DNA of 64,000 nt from [Clostridium] hylemonae DSM 15053. GTDB taxonomy: Bacteria > Bacillota > Clostridia > Lachnospirales > Lachnospiraceae. A program made the translations under genes and the position numbers. Location: assembly GCF_008281175.1 (NCBI RefSeq), contig NZ_CP036524.1, positions 2,108,001 through 2,172,000 on the forward strand, read 5' to 3'. Shown here in pieces: positions 1-8,883 of the stretch (positions within the stretch are counted from its first letter, which is position 1; each line of letters starts with the position of its first letter). The notes below the pieces were generated by a model. The model saw only the letters and a program-made list of their open reading frames with translations. It did no database searches and had not been told where the DNA came from.

Positions 1-1797
1 GGTCGTCGCATGGTTCATGGACGACTCGATCAGCCTGCATATGAGCGCAAGTGTGTTGGCTTCATAAAGATTTACTTTCGTGAGGTCTTTCGTCCAGAGC
101 ATGATGACCGCGCTGAGCTTATCTTTTTCATAGATTCCGCACGCATATGCGGGTAGTTTTGAATCTATTTCACGGTTTCTGTACACGGTTCTTTCAACGA
201 GCTCCTGATGCATAAAGAAATCACTGCCCGCGTACAGAGACTTGCCAAGCTCTCTCGCCCTCTCTGAGGAGGCTGCTGCCAGACGCATATAGTCAGAATT
301 TCCTCCTGTGATATAGACAGCGGCATCTTCCATCTCCATCAGTTCGCTCACCACGTCGACCGCCTGGAAAATAACTTTCTGAGGCTCCCAGAAGTCCAGC
401 CTGCTGGCAACTTCATATATTCTGACCATACTGTTTTCATAATTTACAAGACGTTTTTCATATATTTCCTTCACATATCTGTTGCCGTCATATATTCTCG
501 TCATGTCGACAAGCTCGCTCTCATAATACTTCTTCTCATCTTCCAGATCGCCGTTGCTTCTTTTGTATTTGTCCCGCATATAGCCGACGAGAACGCCAAT
601 GATGAGAATCTGCAGAAGCCCCGTGAACGCCGCATATTCAAACGTCTCTCCCACAAGAAACACTTCCCCTATTCTGGCCAGCAGCGTAAGAAGCGCCGCA
701 AACAGAGAGTGCGCACAACCGTATACGACTGCGATGACAACGACATAAATAAGATAAAAATCCAGAATACTGCCAAGCCACGTGTCTTTAAACAGGTAAT
801 ATAATATTGTAACAATGAAAAAAAGTCCTATATTCTCCGCAAGCGGGATAAGCTTTTCCCGGACTACGGACTTTTTCGTCTCTTCTCTTATTTCAAGCTC
901 TTTTTCCTTTTCATAGATCTTAAATAACTCCCTCAAACCGTCTTCCAGGCTGTACTTTTCGTATGATCCCAGCTTTTCATTACTGTCTTTTCCTACGGCC
1001 GGCAGCGCTCCCTTTGTATATTCAAGCTCCCGGACATCTGTCTTACGTCCCTGTACGACATTCTCCACCGCTTCCAGGATCTGTCTCTCGGTATATACGG
1101 TTCCCGGAATGAGATAACAGGATTCTTTCTCTTCCTGCATAAACACACGTACGAGCACATCCACCGCATCTTTTACATACAGTATCCTGTGCTGCCGTTC
1201 TGCCTCTATCTCCACTGCCGGACTTCCCCAGAAACGCTCCATAATACGGGAACACACATTATAATCATGGGTTTTGTAGTCTCCGTATATCTCAGGATAA
1301 CGGATAACACTGATCTGAAATTCACCCGGCCGGTTTTGTTCCTCACACATATATTCTGTCTGGATGACAGTCTGCATGAGCACAGAACCTGCTTCAAACT
1401 CTGTCTCATTGTCTATCATCCCGCCGCCTGTATTTTCGTAGACTCCAAGGGAGGAACAGTAGATCACCTGACGGATCCCCGCTTCTCTTGCACTCATCAG
1501 GAGATTTGTGACACCTGTGAGATAACGTACGGATTCCTGTCCGGTGTCCCTCCACGTATATTTCGTGTCACAGATCCCGAGGATTATCATAATATCTGCC
1601 TTAATATTCTTCATGACAGTACATACATTTTTGCTTCTGTAACTGAAATTATATTCCTGGAATACTCCGTTTCTCGGCTTTTCCCGGCGGTTCTTTTCCG
1701 AGCCTGTTATAACAAATATGTCATGGTTCTCCTTCTTAAGCCTTGTGATCAGCTCTCTGCAATAAATTCCATACTCTCCACATATCAATACTTTCAT
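1..1797 (-). CDS. SDR/epimerase-TM-GAF membrane protein, PelD-like (partial)
   Basis: The frame is open from an ATG at 1797 to the window edge (599 codons), so the C-terminus is missing. Residues 1-250 resemble an NAD-dependent epimerase (GEYGIY nucleotide loop near residue 7, YCSSLGVY near 113). Three hydrophobic segments follow at about 322-337, 345-372 and 392-407, then a charged coiled-coil-like stretch (410-450) and a GAF-like domain from about 470. Membrane segments plus GAF is the plan of PelD, the c-di-GMP receptor of Pel polysaccharide synthesis; a fused epimerase head is less usual. The start overlaps the DUF2304 stop (ATGA), so the two are probably translated together. The GGDEF/RxxD part that would prove PelD lies outside the window. 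It could instead be another sugar-epimerase/sensor fusion. Confidence 0.6.
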   Translation of the reverse strand, partial: MKVLICGEYGIYCRELITRLKKENHDIFVITGSEKNRREKPRNGVFQEYNFSYRSKNVCTVMKNIKADIMIILGICDTKYTWRDTGQESVRYLTGVTNLLMSAREAGIRQVIYCSSLGVYENTGGGMIDNETEFEAGSVLMQTVIQTEYMCEEQNRPGEFQISVIRYPEIYGDYKTHDYNVCSRIMERFWGSPAVEIEAERQHRILYVKDAVDVLVRVFMQEEKESCYLIPGTVYTERQILEAVENVVQGRKTDVRELEYTKGALPAVGKDSNEKLGSYEKYSLEDGLRELFKIYEKEKELEIREETKKSVVREKLIPLAENIGLFFIVTILYYLFKDTWLGSILDFYLIYVVVIAVVYGCAHSLFAALLTLLARIGEVFLVGETFEYAAFTGLLQILIIGVLVGYMRDKYKRSNGDLEDEKKYYESELVDMTRIYDGNRYVKEIYEKRLVNYENSMVRIYEVASRLDFWEPQKVIFQAVDVVSELMEMEDAAVYITGGNSDYMRLAAASSERARELGKSLYAGSDFFMHQELVERTVYRNREIDSKLPAYACGIYEKDKLSAVIMLWTKDLTKVNLYEANTLALICRLIESSMNHATT

Positions 1798-2180
1798 GAT
1801 TTCTCCTGCTCTCCTTTTGTCTTACGTTCTATCTTTGTTTTCAGGTCCTTATTCTCGTCTTTCAGCAGTGTCAGCTGCATGGCCAGTTCTTTTATCTCTG
1901 TCTCCATCTCGGAGATCGTGATCGTGTGGCGCAGGATGATCAATATGATCACTACCAGCAAAAAGAATATGAGGGCTGCCGGCGGCCACCATATGCCGAG
2001 AATATCTGCCGCCCATGGCAGAATCTGCGGAAATACCGAGAGCAGAAGGAGGCCGAGAACACCGCCGAGCCAGAGTACCGCCTGATTCTCCGACAGGTTT
2101 CTCTTTTTCATCTCCAGACACAGCCCGTAAAACATGAGCAGACAGACCACTATTGAAATAATTTTTAATAAAATGCTCAA
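1794..2180 (-). CDS. DUF2304 family small membrane protein
   Basis: A 128-residue protein with hydrophobic segments at about 3-22, 34-52 and 66-84 and a charged coiled-coil C-terminus. This matches DUF2304, a family often found beside membrane glycosyltransferases and exopolysaccharide genes. The start is TTG at 2180, chosen because GGAGG on the minus strand lies about 10 nt upstream and no ATG is better placed. It overlaps the epimerase/GAF gene by 4 nt, which suggests the two act in one envelope polysaccharide pathway. The molecular role of DUF2304 is not known. Confidence 0.7.
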   Translation of the reverse strand: MSILLKIISIVVCLLMFYGLCLEMKKRNLSENQAVLWLGGVLGLLLLSVFPQILPWAADILGIWWPPAALIFFLLVVIILIILRHTITISEMETEIKELAMQLTLLKDENKDLKTKIERKTKGEQEKS

Positions 2181-2369
2181 TTATGTATTTCCTCCCCCTC
2201 TTTTCATATAATTTTCCTAATTATTCCAGAAGATGAATTGAAAAACAACAAAAACCCTCATGAACCGTTTTTTACAGCCTTAAGCCGGAGTATAATGGTA
2301 TAAATTTCCTGATATAATTACCTTTATAAACTTGCTGTGACGAGTCCGGACAAAATAGGAGGAATTGAA

Positions 2370-3092
2370 ATGCAGGCTATAATATGTGATGATTGCGCCG
2401 CTGACCGGCAGCTTTTGATAGACTACTGTGCAAGATATGGGAAGGAAAACCACCTGTTGATCGCAGCTGCAGGTATGGAAAATGCGGGCATGCTGCTTCG
2501 CAGCCGGAGGTCAAGAAATGCTGATGTACTGTTTTTAGATATCTATATGGAGGGGGCGTCCGGGATCGATGCCGCCCGTATCCTGCGCGGAAAAGGCTTT
2601 CGGGGCGCGATCGTATTCACGACAACGAGCAGGGAGCATTATGCCGATGGTTTTGATACCGACGCCTCCCACTATCTGCTGAAACCTGTATCCTGGCCAT
2701 CCTTCTGCGAAGCCATGCGCCGCGTCCGGACAAGGCTCAATGTATATGACAGAACACTGCACGTGACCTCGGAGCGTATGGCGCTTGATATCGCGGTCTC
2801 CGGGATCCAGTATATTGAAGTATACGGACATAAGACCATTTTACATACGTCAAAAGGAGATATCACTGTGAGCCAGTCTTTGTCTTCTCTGGAGGAGGCA
2901 CTCGGCGGCATCCCTTTTCTCAGATGCTACCGCTATTTTATTATCAATATGGATTATGTACAGAAAATAATGGAGGACAGTTTTCTCATGAAGGACGGAA
3001 GAAGAATCCCCATGTCCCGCGACAGACGGGCCCAGCTCCGCAGTTCTTACATGAGTTATATTTTTCAGAGAATGGAGGGAAAAAGAACATGA
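2370..3092 (+). CDS. LytTR-family response regulator (AgrA-like)
   Basis: A 240-residue regulator: a receiver domain (about 1-120, acidic pocket IICDD near the start, phospho-acceptor Asp in LFLDIY) followed by a LytTR DNA-binding domain (about 135-235, with the typical YIEVYGHKT and FLRCYRYFIIN stretches). The frame is open from a GTG at 2337, but an AGGAGG at 2358-2363 places the start at ATG 2370. Its TGA overlaps the ATG of the histidine kinase, so the pair is co-translated. It should regulate transcription in response to the kinase; the target is unknown, although the divergent polysaccharide-like genes are an obvious candidate. Confidence 0.88.
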   Translation: MQAIICDDCAADRQLLIDYCARYGKENHLLIAAAGMENAGMLLRSRRSRNADVLFLDIYMEGASGIDAARILRGKGFRGAIVFTTTSREHYADGFDTDASHYLLKPVSWPSFCEAMRRVRTRLNVYDRTLHVTSERMALDIAVSGIQYIEVYGHKTILHTSKGDITVSQSLSSLEEALGGIPFLRCYRYFIINMDYVQKIMEDSFLMKDGRRIPMSRDRRAQLRSSYMSYIFQRMEGKRT

Positions 3093-4447
3093 TAGGTAGT
3101 ATAAGCCATTTTTTTGTCATTTTTGTCCAGACAGCGGCCACTGCCTGTTTTTGTTTTTATATCTTTCACGACATGCTCAAAGCATGTTTTGCGCGCCTTG
3201 CAGTATATACTTTTTTTCTGTGCTGCTTCTGCGGATTTCTGTCTCTCACTGTATGTGAGATCTGCTCCCGCCTTCCGCTTGACGTTGATTCTGAACTTAT
3301 TTCTCTGTTCATAATGTTCATCATCGGATACTTCTGCCTCCGTTCAGTCGTTTCTGAGAACAGCAACCGTATTTTATTCGTCCTTTATCTGTCGCTGCAC
3401 GTGCAGTACCTCTGTCTGAGCGTCACCTATCTCGCCTATGCGGCGTGGTTTCCGGCACTGTCGGTCAATTACGACTATGTCCCGGCAGACGTACCCGGCT
3501 ACACGCTGCCCATCCTTCTGCTCGGCCCTCCTTTTGCCGTCATTACCCGCAGGATCTATACGACTCTCAGACAGGCCGATGATACCGTATATCATCGTAT
3601 CTGGTTTATCCCGCTGCTGTTTCTCCTGCTCTATTGTGTTCAGGTTCTGTTCTATCCGGTATCACAAAAGGACACTCAGGCAGAGGCAAACCTAATGAGG
3701 CTCATCATCTCAATATGCGCTTTTGTGACATATTCACAGATGGCAACGGCAGTCGCCCAGTCTGCAAAAGCCACAAAAGAAAAGGAAATACATACCCAGC
3801 TTGCCCACCAGCTTGACCTGCAGCGCTCCAGAATGGAAGACATCGAGACCCACGCGGAGGAAATCCGCCGGATACGGCACGACCACCGCCAGCACATGCA
3901 GGTACTCAAAGGATTGCTGGAAAACGGCGATACCGGCAAGGCTCTTGATTATCTGAACGGTTATGAGACAAGTACCGCCGCAAATATCCAACCGGTATTG
4001 TGCGAAAACTTTGTTGTCAATACACTCTGCTGCCGTTATGAAACGCTGGCACTGCAGTCGGACATTGCCGTGACCCGCAAGCTGAAGCTCCCGCAGGATA
4101 TAGCGATCGCAGGCTGCGATCTCGCCGTGATCGTGGGAAACCTCTGGGAAAATGCCGTGGCAGCCGCCCTGGACGCCGACAAGGAACACCGGTTTATCAG
4201 TCTCCACATCCAGGAACGGGACAACACCGTGTTCATACGTATGGAAAATGGCTACGGCGGTATCATCTATCAGAAAGACGGCCAGATCCTGTCCACCAAA
4301 CCGGACCGGAACAAAACGCCGGGCGTCGGCATAGCCAGTATCAAGTCTGTGGCGGCCAGATATGACGGCATGGCAGATTTTGTTTACACACCGGAGATTT
4401 TCACCGCGTCTGTTCTGCTATATACAGGAGTAAAATCAGCACTGTAG
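3089..4447 (+). CDS. GHKL sensor histidine kinase (AgrC-like)
   Basis: A 452-residue membrane kinase. The first ~220 residues hold six or so hydrophobic segments. A cytoplasmic helix follows with the phospho-acceptor region RRIRHDHRQHMQ, then an ATPase domain with N-box (NLWENAVAAALD) and G-box (TPGVGIASIKSV). This is the GHKL type usually paired with LytTR regulators that sense peptides. The start ATG at 3089 overlaps the regulator stop and has GGAGGGA upstream at 3074-3080. No autoinducer peptide gene is evident next to it. The gene ends only 8 nt before the left boundary repeat of the mobile island. Confidence 0.88.
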   Translation: MIGSISHFFVIFVQTAATACFCFYIFHDMLKACFARLAVYTFFLCCFCGFLSLTVCEICSRLPLDVDSELISLFIMFIIGYFCLRSVVSENSNRILFVLYLSLHVQYLCLSVTYLAYAAWFPALSVNYDYVPADVPGYTLPILLLGPPFAVITRRIYTTLRQADDTVYHRIWFIPLLFLLLYCVQVLFYPVSQKDTQAEANLMRLIISICAFVTYSQMATAVAQSAKATKEKEIHTQLAHQLDLQRSRMEDIETHAEEIRRIRHDHRQHMQVLKGLLENGDTGKALDYLNGYETSTAANIQPVLCENFVVNTLCCRYETLALQSDIAVTRKLKLPQDIAIAGCDLAVIVGNLWENAVAAALDADKEHRFISLHIQERDNTVFIRMENGYGGIIYQKDGQILSTKPDRNKTPGVGIASIKSVAARYDGMADFVYTPEIFTASVLLYTGVKSAL

Positions 4448-4454
4448 AAATTTC

Positions 4455-4499
4455 AATAAAAAAGGAGCTGCTAAAAAAGATAACGCCCCATAAGGAAGT
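4455..4499 (+). repeat. Left boundary repeat of the 9.7-kb island
   Basis: This 45-bp block matches the reverse complement of 14083-14127 at 38 of 45 positions, counted by eye. The first 16 bases (AATAAAAAAGGAGCTG) and the motifs TAACGCCC and ATAAGGAAGT are identical. It lies just downstream of the histidine kinase stop and just outside the recombinase remnant, as a terminal inverted repeat or remnant attachment end would. Confidence 0.6.
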
Positions 4500-4514
4500 T
4501 TTTTATGTAAGGTA

Positions 4515-4544
4515 CGGTGTAACCTCAGAAATGGGGTTGCACCG
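4515..4544 (+). terminator. Hairpin between kinase gene and recombinase remnant
   Basis: CGGTGTAACC pairs with GGTTGCACCG (one G-T pair) around a 10-nt loop, followed by TTTCCTTTTG. It could end transcripts of the histidine kinase operon, or belong to the island end, since a stronger hairpin also lies inside the right repeat. Confidence 0.5.
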
Positions 4545-4557
4545 TTTCCTTTTGTCC

Positions 4558-5881
4558 TTATGCTACAAAACGGAAGTCCTGCGGATTTTCCCGTATTTCT
4601 TCCATCATAGCAAGAATTTCCTGTTCAGTAGGAATATCTATCATTCCTGCCGCCGTAAAGTCAATATCCACCTTTACATAGCAATGACTGCTTGATTTAT
4701 CGTTGTTGTGTACTTCAATACGCTCAATAAGCGGAGTTACAAGGGTTGGTGTAAGCTCTGTAATACCCGTCATTTCACGCAGGGTACGGAGTAAAAGCCT
4801 TAAATCTGTAACTTTCTGATTTGCTTCCTGTAAGGTCTGCTGACTTTCAGCTACATCCTGCGTCAATGCTTTCTGTTCTTTTTCGTAGTTTTGAAGCATT
4901 TTTGCAAAGCGTTCATCAGACAGTACGCTCTTGATTTCGTGTCATACTTTTAGCGGCGGCAAAGTGCAGTTTTGCTCCGCAGTCTGCACAATATACCAAT
5001 CCCGAAAAAAGACTTGTTCTGCCTGTGGCGGTGGGTCTGCGGCGGTGTTCTCTAAGTTCCTGCACCCTCAACCATTGTTCTTCGGATATTATCGGCTCTT
5101 GCATATTCGGAATGATTTGGTATTTTTGAGCGTGCGTCCTGCCGATACTTTCATAATAGGCAGACAGAACAAGTATTTGTTCTTCCTCTAACTGTCTTGC
5201 AATCTGTGACGGTCCTCGTCCTGCAAGGCAGAGGTCATAAATCTTTCTTACAATCTCTGCGGCTGGTTCGTCAATCATCCATTTCTCTTTTTCGTCAGGG
5301 TCTTTCATATACCCAAACGGAACAGTAGAAGAAACACGCTTTCCGTTATCGGCTTTCGACTGCCATACGGCACGGATTTTCTTTGAAGTCTGGGCCGCAT
5401 ACCATTCGTTGAATATATTGTAAAAAGGAAGCATTTCCATACCCTCGCCTGTAGTACTGTTCACATTTTCCTGTATGGATATAAATGTGATACCGAGCGA
5501 CGGATAGACAATCTGTGTCAGTCTGCCTGCTTCCACCTGTTCTCGCCCGAAACGGGACAGGTCTTTTACAATAATCCTGCAAATCTTTCCTTCCTCGGCC
5601 ATTCTCTGCATACGCTGAAAATCGCTTCGGTCAAAGCTCGTACCCGATATGCCGTCATCTACAAAGAACATTGTATTTTTGTAGCCCTGCTTCTTACAGT
5701 AATCAAGCAATATCTGTTTTTGATTGGATATGGAGTTGGACTCATCTTCGGTATGCTTTTTCCCGTCTTTCATATCTTCTACGGATAGACGGCAGTAGAG
5801 GGCCGTGATGAGTTCTTCGTTTGTTGCCTGCCCGTTTAATTTGTTTGTTGCTGTCGTAATTCTTTTAAATCTTCGATTATA
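4558..5881 (-). pseudogene. Large serine recombinase, internal deletion and frameshift
   Basis: The 5' part (to 4916) encodes the resolvase catalytic domain and most of the recombinase domain up to a zinc-ribbon start (CADCGAKL). The 3' part (4899-4558) is the coiled coil and C-terminus. The joining piece with the second zinc-ribbon cysteines is missing: the text runs from KSMTRNQE straight to SDERFAKM with a frame change at about 4905-4920. The catalytic serine motif YCRLS is encoded at 5783-5797, upstream of the first in-frame ATG (5773), and no ATG, GTG or TTG lies between there and the upstream stop at 5882-5884. An intact member would be around 540 residues and would excise the element. 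This copy should be inactive. Confidence 0.85.
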
Positions 5882-5891
5882 TTAACCACAC

Positions 5892-6463
5892 TTATTTTTC
5901 AAGAGTTACAGAAAAACCACCCTGCATATTTGAAATCACCTCCATACCTGAATCAATATGTCCGAGGGAGATTAGTCCGTTTGAGTTGCGGAAATCCTTG
6001 TAGAAGATTGATAAATTGCCCCACGGCGCATACAGGCACAAATCACCTACATCGGGGCAAACTCGTCCGGCTCTCCCTCTGTGGGAAGTTCATTATCCAT
6101 ATAAGCAATTTTTTCAATGCCGTTGAAATCCCCAAAAATGAGTTCAAGGGGCAGCATATCATAAAGTGCATTGACAGCAGGGGTATCATATAATGTTACA
6201 TCAAATTCTTGTCCGTCTATTGTCAGTTTCACTTTTCGTTCTCCTGTTTCGGGTGTTTCCGATGTTTCGGCATTGCTCGAAGATGAAGACGGTTTTTGTG
6301 AATTAACGGATTGATTTTCAGAAGTTTCAGAACTGTTTTGCATATCTGACTGCTCCTGTGCAGAACCTTGCTCGGAAACAGATGGCGTTGTTTTCTGTTC
6401 TGCACAGGCGGCAAGCCCGAAACACAGCAGTACACTTAAAAACAGTAAAATACCTTTTTTCAT
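5892..6463 (-). pseudogene. Cyclophilin-like-fold lipoprotein, frameshifted
   Basis: The first frame gives a 138-residue protein: lipoprotein signal with lipobox LAAC (Cys20), a Ser/Gln/Glu-rich linker, then the start of a cyclophilin-like domain (KVKLTIDGQEFDVTLYD). It stops at 6047 after GEPDEFAPM. The missing part continues in another frame, DVGDLCLYAPWGNLSIFYKD and on to SVTLEK with a stop at 5892. The shift lies in CCCC at about 6050-6055. The intact form would be an exported lipoprotein of unknown substrate, often found with flavodoxin genes. Sequencing error is the alternative to real decay. Confidence 0.75.
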
Positions 6464-6489
6464 TGCTGTTCCTCCGTCCCTATTCGTTG

Positions 6490-7338
6490 TTATTTTCCGC
6501 TAAACACAGGGAAAAAGCTGTATTCGCCGTAATCCTTAAAATTCAGTGCCTTTAATGTTTCCATATCCTCATTTGAAATTTTAAAATCCAAATTGGCGTT
6601 ATTCTGCATATGCTCTGCATTGGCAGTTTTCGGTAACGCAACCGTCCCTAAATTCAAGACATATTTAATGCACAACTGCGGAACGGAAACACCGTATTTA
6701 TTAGCCATAGCCACAATGGTTTCGTTTTTCAAAGCCTCGCCGTGAGCAATCGGAGAGTAGGCCTCAACAACGATATTCTGCTGCTTGCAGAAATCAATTA
6801 GTTCCGTCGGTGTATTTCCGATATGAATAAGAAGTTGGTTTACCATTGGCTTGATTTCACAGTGAGCAAGCAAATTATCCAGATCGTCTATAAGAAAGTT
6901 TGAAACGCCGATCGCCTTTATTTTACCTGCTGTATAGGCGTCCTCCAGTGCTTTCCATACCTGTATGTTTTCTTCAAAATAGCGTTTGCCGCCACGCCAT
7001 TCTGCCCACGGCTGGGGGCTGTGTATCAGCATAAGGTCAATATATGTGAGCCCCATTTTATCCAGCGTTTTATCAATAGATTTTGCGGCTGCGTCATAGG
7101 TTTTGGCTTCTGCCGCCACCTTGCTTGTAACAAAAAGTTCTTCTCTCGGAATACCGCAGGCTTTGATTCCTGTACCAACGCCCCTTTCGTTACCATAGGC
7201 TTGTGCGGTATCAATATGACGATAACCAATTTTTACAGCAGAAATAACCGCGCTATCCGCATTATCATCATCTATAAACCAAGTTCCAAGCCCCAATACG
7301 GGAACTTTTATACCATTTCTTAAAATTTTAAATTCCAT
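6490..7338 (-). CDS. Aldo/keto reductase
   Basis: A 282-residue NADPH-dependent carbonyl reductase of the AKR superfamily. The catalytic tetrad is visible: Asp and Tyr in HIDTAQAYGNE, Lys in TSKV, His in LIHSPQPW. The phosphate-binding end (ALPKTAN) is also present and the length is normal. Its ATG overlaps the stop of the DUF4405 gene (TAATG), so it belongs to the redox operon of the island. The substrate cannot be read from sequence; small aldehydes or ketones are typical. Confidence 0.92.
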   Translation of the reverse strand: MEFKILRNGIKVPVLGLGTWFIDDDNADSAVISAVKIGYRHIDTAQAYGNERGVGTGIKACGIPREELFVTSKVAAEAKTYDAAAKSIDKTLDKMGLTYIDLMLIHSPQPWAEWRGGKRYFEENIQVWKALEDAYTAGKIKAIGVSNFLIDDLDNLLAHCEIKPMVNQLLIHIGNTPTELIDFCKQQNIVVEAYSPIAHGEALKNETIVAMANKYGVSVPQLCIKYVLNLGTVALPKTANAEHMQNNANLDFKISNEDMETLKALNFKDYGEYSFFPVFSGK

Positions 7339-8027
7339 TATGATTCCTCCGTTTTCTTCTTAAATTTCCGTATGAGTTTTGTGCTGTAATATGCAATAAA
7401 GATACAAAGTCCCATAAGGGCCAAATAATCTATGTAAAACAAAATTTTCGGTTCGCTGTAATTCAGAAATATGAACTCGCTTTTCAAAAACAGATAGGTT
7501 GGAAAAGCTCTGCTGATAAATGTCCAAACTCCATATCCGGCGATAGCCAATCCTATGATGAAAGCGATAATACTACGAACTTTTGAACTGCTTTTAATCC
7601 TTGCCGATTTTCGCAACACTCCCAAAATCATATTCCAATGAAGTCCCAAATGCAGGCTCATCAAAAGAAAGCCCCAGTATGATCCGAGAATATGAAGCCG
7701 GCGAGCCAAAGACATACCGCCACCAAATGGCAGGAAAACAAATACATAACGGGACATCACAATACCGCTATACATTTGAGCCAGCATAGATACAAGCACA
7801 AGGGAGGTGGTGCAAAGCGTTAAAATACGCAACGCATTGTATTTCCCTTTGAATAATGTTTTGTACCAATGCCCGTTTAGAATGTGGTGAGCGATAAAAA
7901 GGAGCAACATTCCGGCGCCCACCCATTCGTGAAGCGCCTCTCCCCACAAATGATAGCCCATTAAGAAAAGCAGCGCCAGCGTCATTAACATATCGACAGC
8001 TAATTTGATAATGGCTTTCGGTTTCAT
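7338..8027 (-). CDS. DUF4405 membrane protein, cytochrome b-like
   Basis: A 229-residue protein with about five transmembrane segments and histidines placed as in haem-binding helices (HEWVGAGMLLLFIAHHILNGHW near 33-54 and LHILGSYWGFLLMSLHLGLHW near 110-131). DUF4405 proteins are predicted membrane haem proteins found near flavin-carrying redox proteins. Here the gene lies in an operon that also encodes exported flavodoxin lipoproteins, so it may carry electrons across the membrane to them. That link is inference. Start and stop overlap both neighbours. Confidence 0.75.
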   Translation of the reverse strand: MKPKAIIKLAVDMLMTLALLFLMGYHLWGEALHEWVGAGMLLLFIAHHILNGHWYKTLFKGKYNALRILTLCTTSLVLVSMLAQMYSGIVMSRYVFVFLPFGGGMSLARRLHILGSYWGFLLMSLHLGLHWNMILGVLRKSARIKSSSKVRSIIAFIIGLAIAGYGVWTFISRAFPTYLFLKSEFIFLNYSEPKILFYIDYLALMGLCIFIAYYSTKLIRKFKKKTEES

Positions 8028-8710
8028 TGTTCCACCGCCTTGTTAATGCAGGTAACGGCGTTTAAGCTGCGGGGGTAGCCGATATACGGCAAGCACTGCG
8101 AAACAACACGAATCAAAAAGCCCTTGTCATTTCCCATATTCATATTTCCTTCTGCGTGAGCAATAAGCTGCGGTTCACAGCCGCCCTGTGCCATAAGAAA
8201 ACAAAAGGTAATGAGTTCACGCTCGGAAAGATCAAGACCTTTTCGGGTATAGTAGTCGCCGAAACAGTTTGCCGCCAGCCAACGGTTGATATGTCCTGCT
8301 TTCCAAGCCTCTTTCATATGTTCGCCAAAGATTTCTGCCTGTGCTTCAATTCCTTTTTCCAGTCTATCATCAAGGGTGGTCGTTGCCTGTCCGTCAAGCG
8401 GAAGATCTATTCCGTTCTCGGTCAATATTTCATTAGTAACATTCAGAAAAGGCAACATTCTTCCATAACCCAAATAGTCGGTCGCTTGATAAACGATCTC
8501 CTTTGCGACTATCGGCGTAATACCGTTTTCCAACGCTTGGGGGATCATTTCTTTATAGGCATCCACACCTCCGCAGCCGATTAGTGTTGCCAAAATCGCC
8601 ATATAGAGGGTAAAGGGTTCTAATTGCTGGTTTTCTTCGTTTATAACTTCATCAAATGCAAAATGCTCCAAGCGTTCTGCAAATTCGGGGTCTGTTTTAT
8701 GTAATTCCAT
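8024..8710 (-). CDS. Carboxymuconolactone decarboxylase family protein (tandem CMD)
   Basis: A 228-residue protein with two CMD/AhpD-like helical repeats (about 20-110 and 125-220). The CxxC redox motif of AhpD is absent, so a peroxidase partner role is not supported. Such tandem CMD proteins often occur with cupins and aldo/keto reductases in redox or lactone-metabolism operons, as here. It overlaps the DUF4405 gene by ATGA. The reaction is unknown. Confidence 0.82.
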   Translation of the reverse strand: MELHKTDPEFAERLEHFAFDEVINEENQQLEPFTLYMAILATLIGCGGVDAYKEMIPQALENGITPIVAKEIVYQATDYLGYGRMLPFLNVTNEILTENGIDLPLDGQATTTLDDRLEKGIEAQAEIFGEHMKEAWKAGHINRWLAANCFGDYYTRKGLDLSERELITFCFLMAQGGCEPQLIAHAEGNMNMGNDKGFLIRVVSQCLPYIGYPRSLNAVTCINKAVEQ

Positions 8711-8867
8711 TTTTGTTTCTCCTTTCAGATTTTTTCAGTTCCATATTTTCGGCAGACAGACTGTTATATACCCGCATAAGGTCTTTTGCATTATTGCTCA
8801 AACGGCGAAGTTCTGAATCTCTTGTATCATAAAACTCGCCGCAGAGCATTTTCTCTTTTTCTGTCAT
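8697..8867 (-). pseudogene. Orphan Mac-domain remnant of a sugar O-acetyltransferase
   Basis: A 56-codon frame starting at ATG 8867 (MTEKEKMLCGEFYDTRDSEL) matches the N-terminal Mac domain of maltose/galactoside O-acetyltransferases. The homology ends near residue 46 and the hexapeptide-repeat catalytic domain is missing. It fits between the flavodoxin and CMD genes and its end overlaps the CMD start. It is most likely the stump of a gene lost by deletion. Confidence 0.65.
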
Positions 8868-8883
8868 AAGTCCGTTCCCTTGC

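Noticed and set aside
1189-2085. A 298-codon plus-strand open frame
   Set aside because: It lies opposite the epimerase/GAF and DUF2304 genes, which have clear domain features and a coupled ATGA overlap.
2181-2369. LytTR-type direct repeats upstream of the response regulator
   Set aside because: I could not find a convincing repeat pair; only -10-like TATAAT boxes without matched -35 elements are present.
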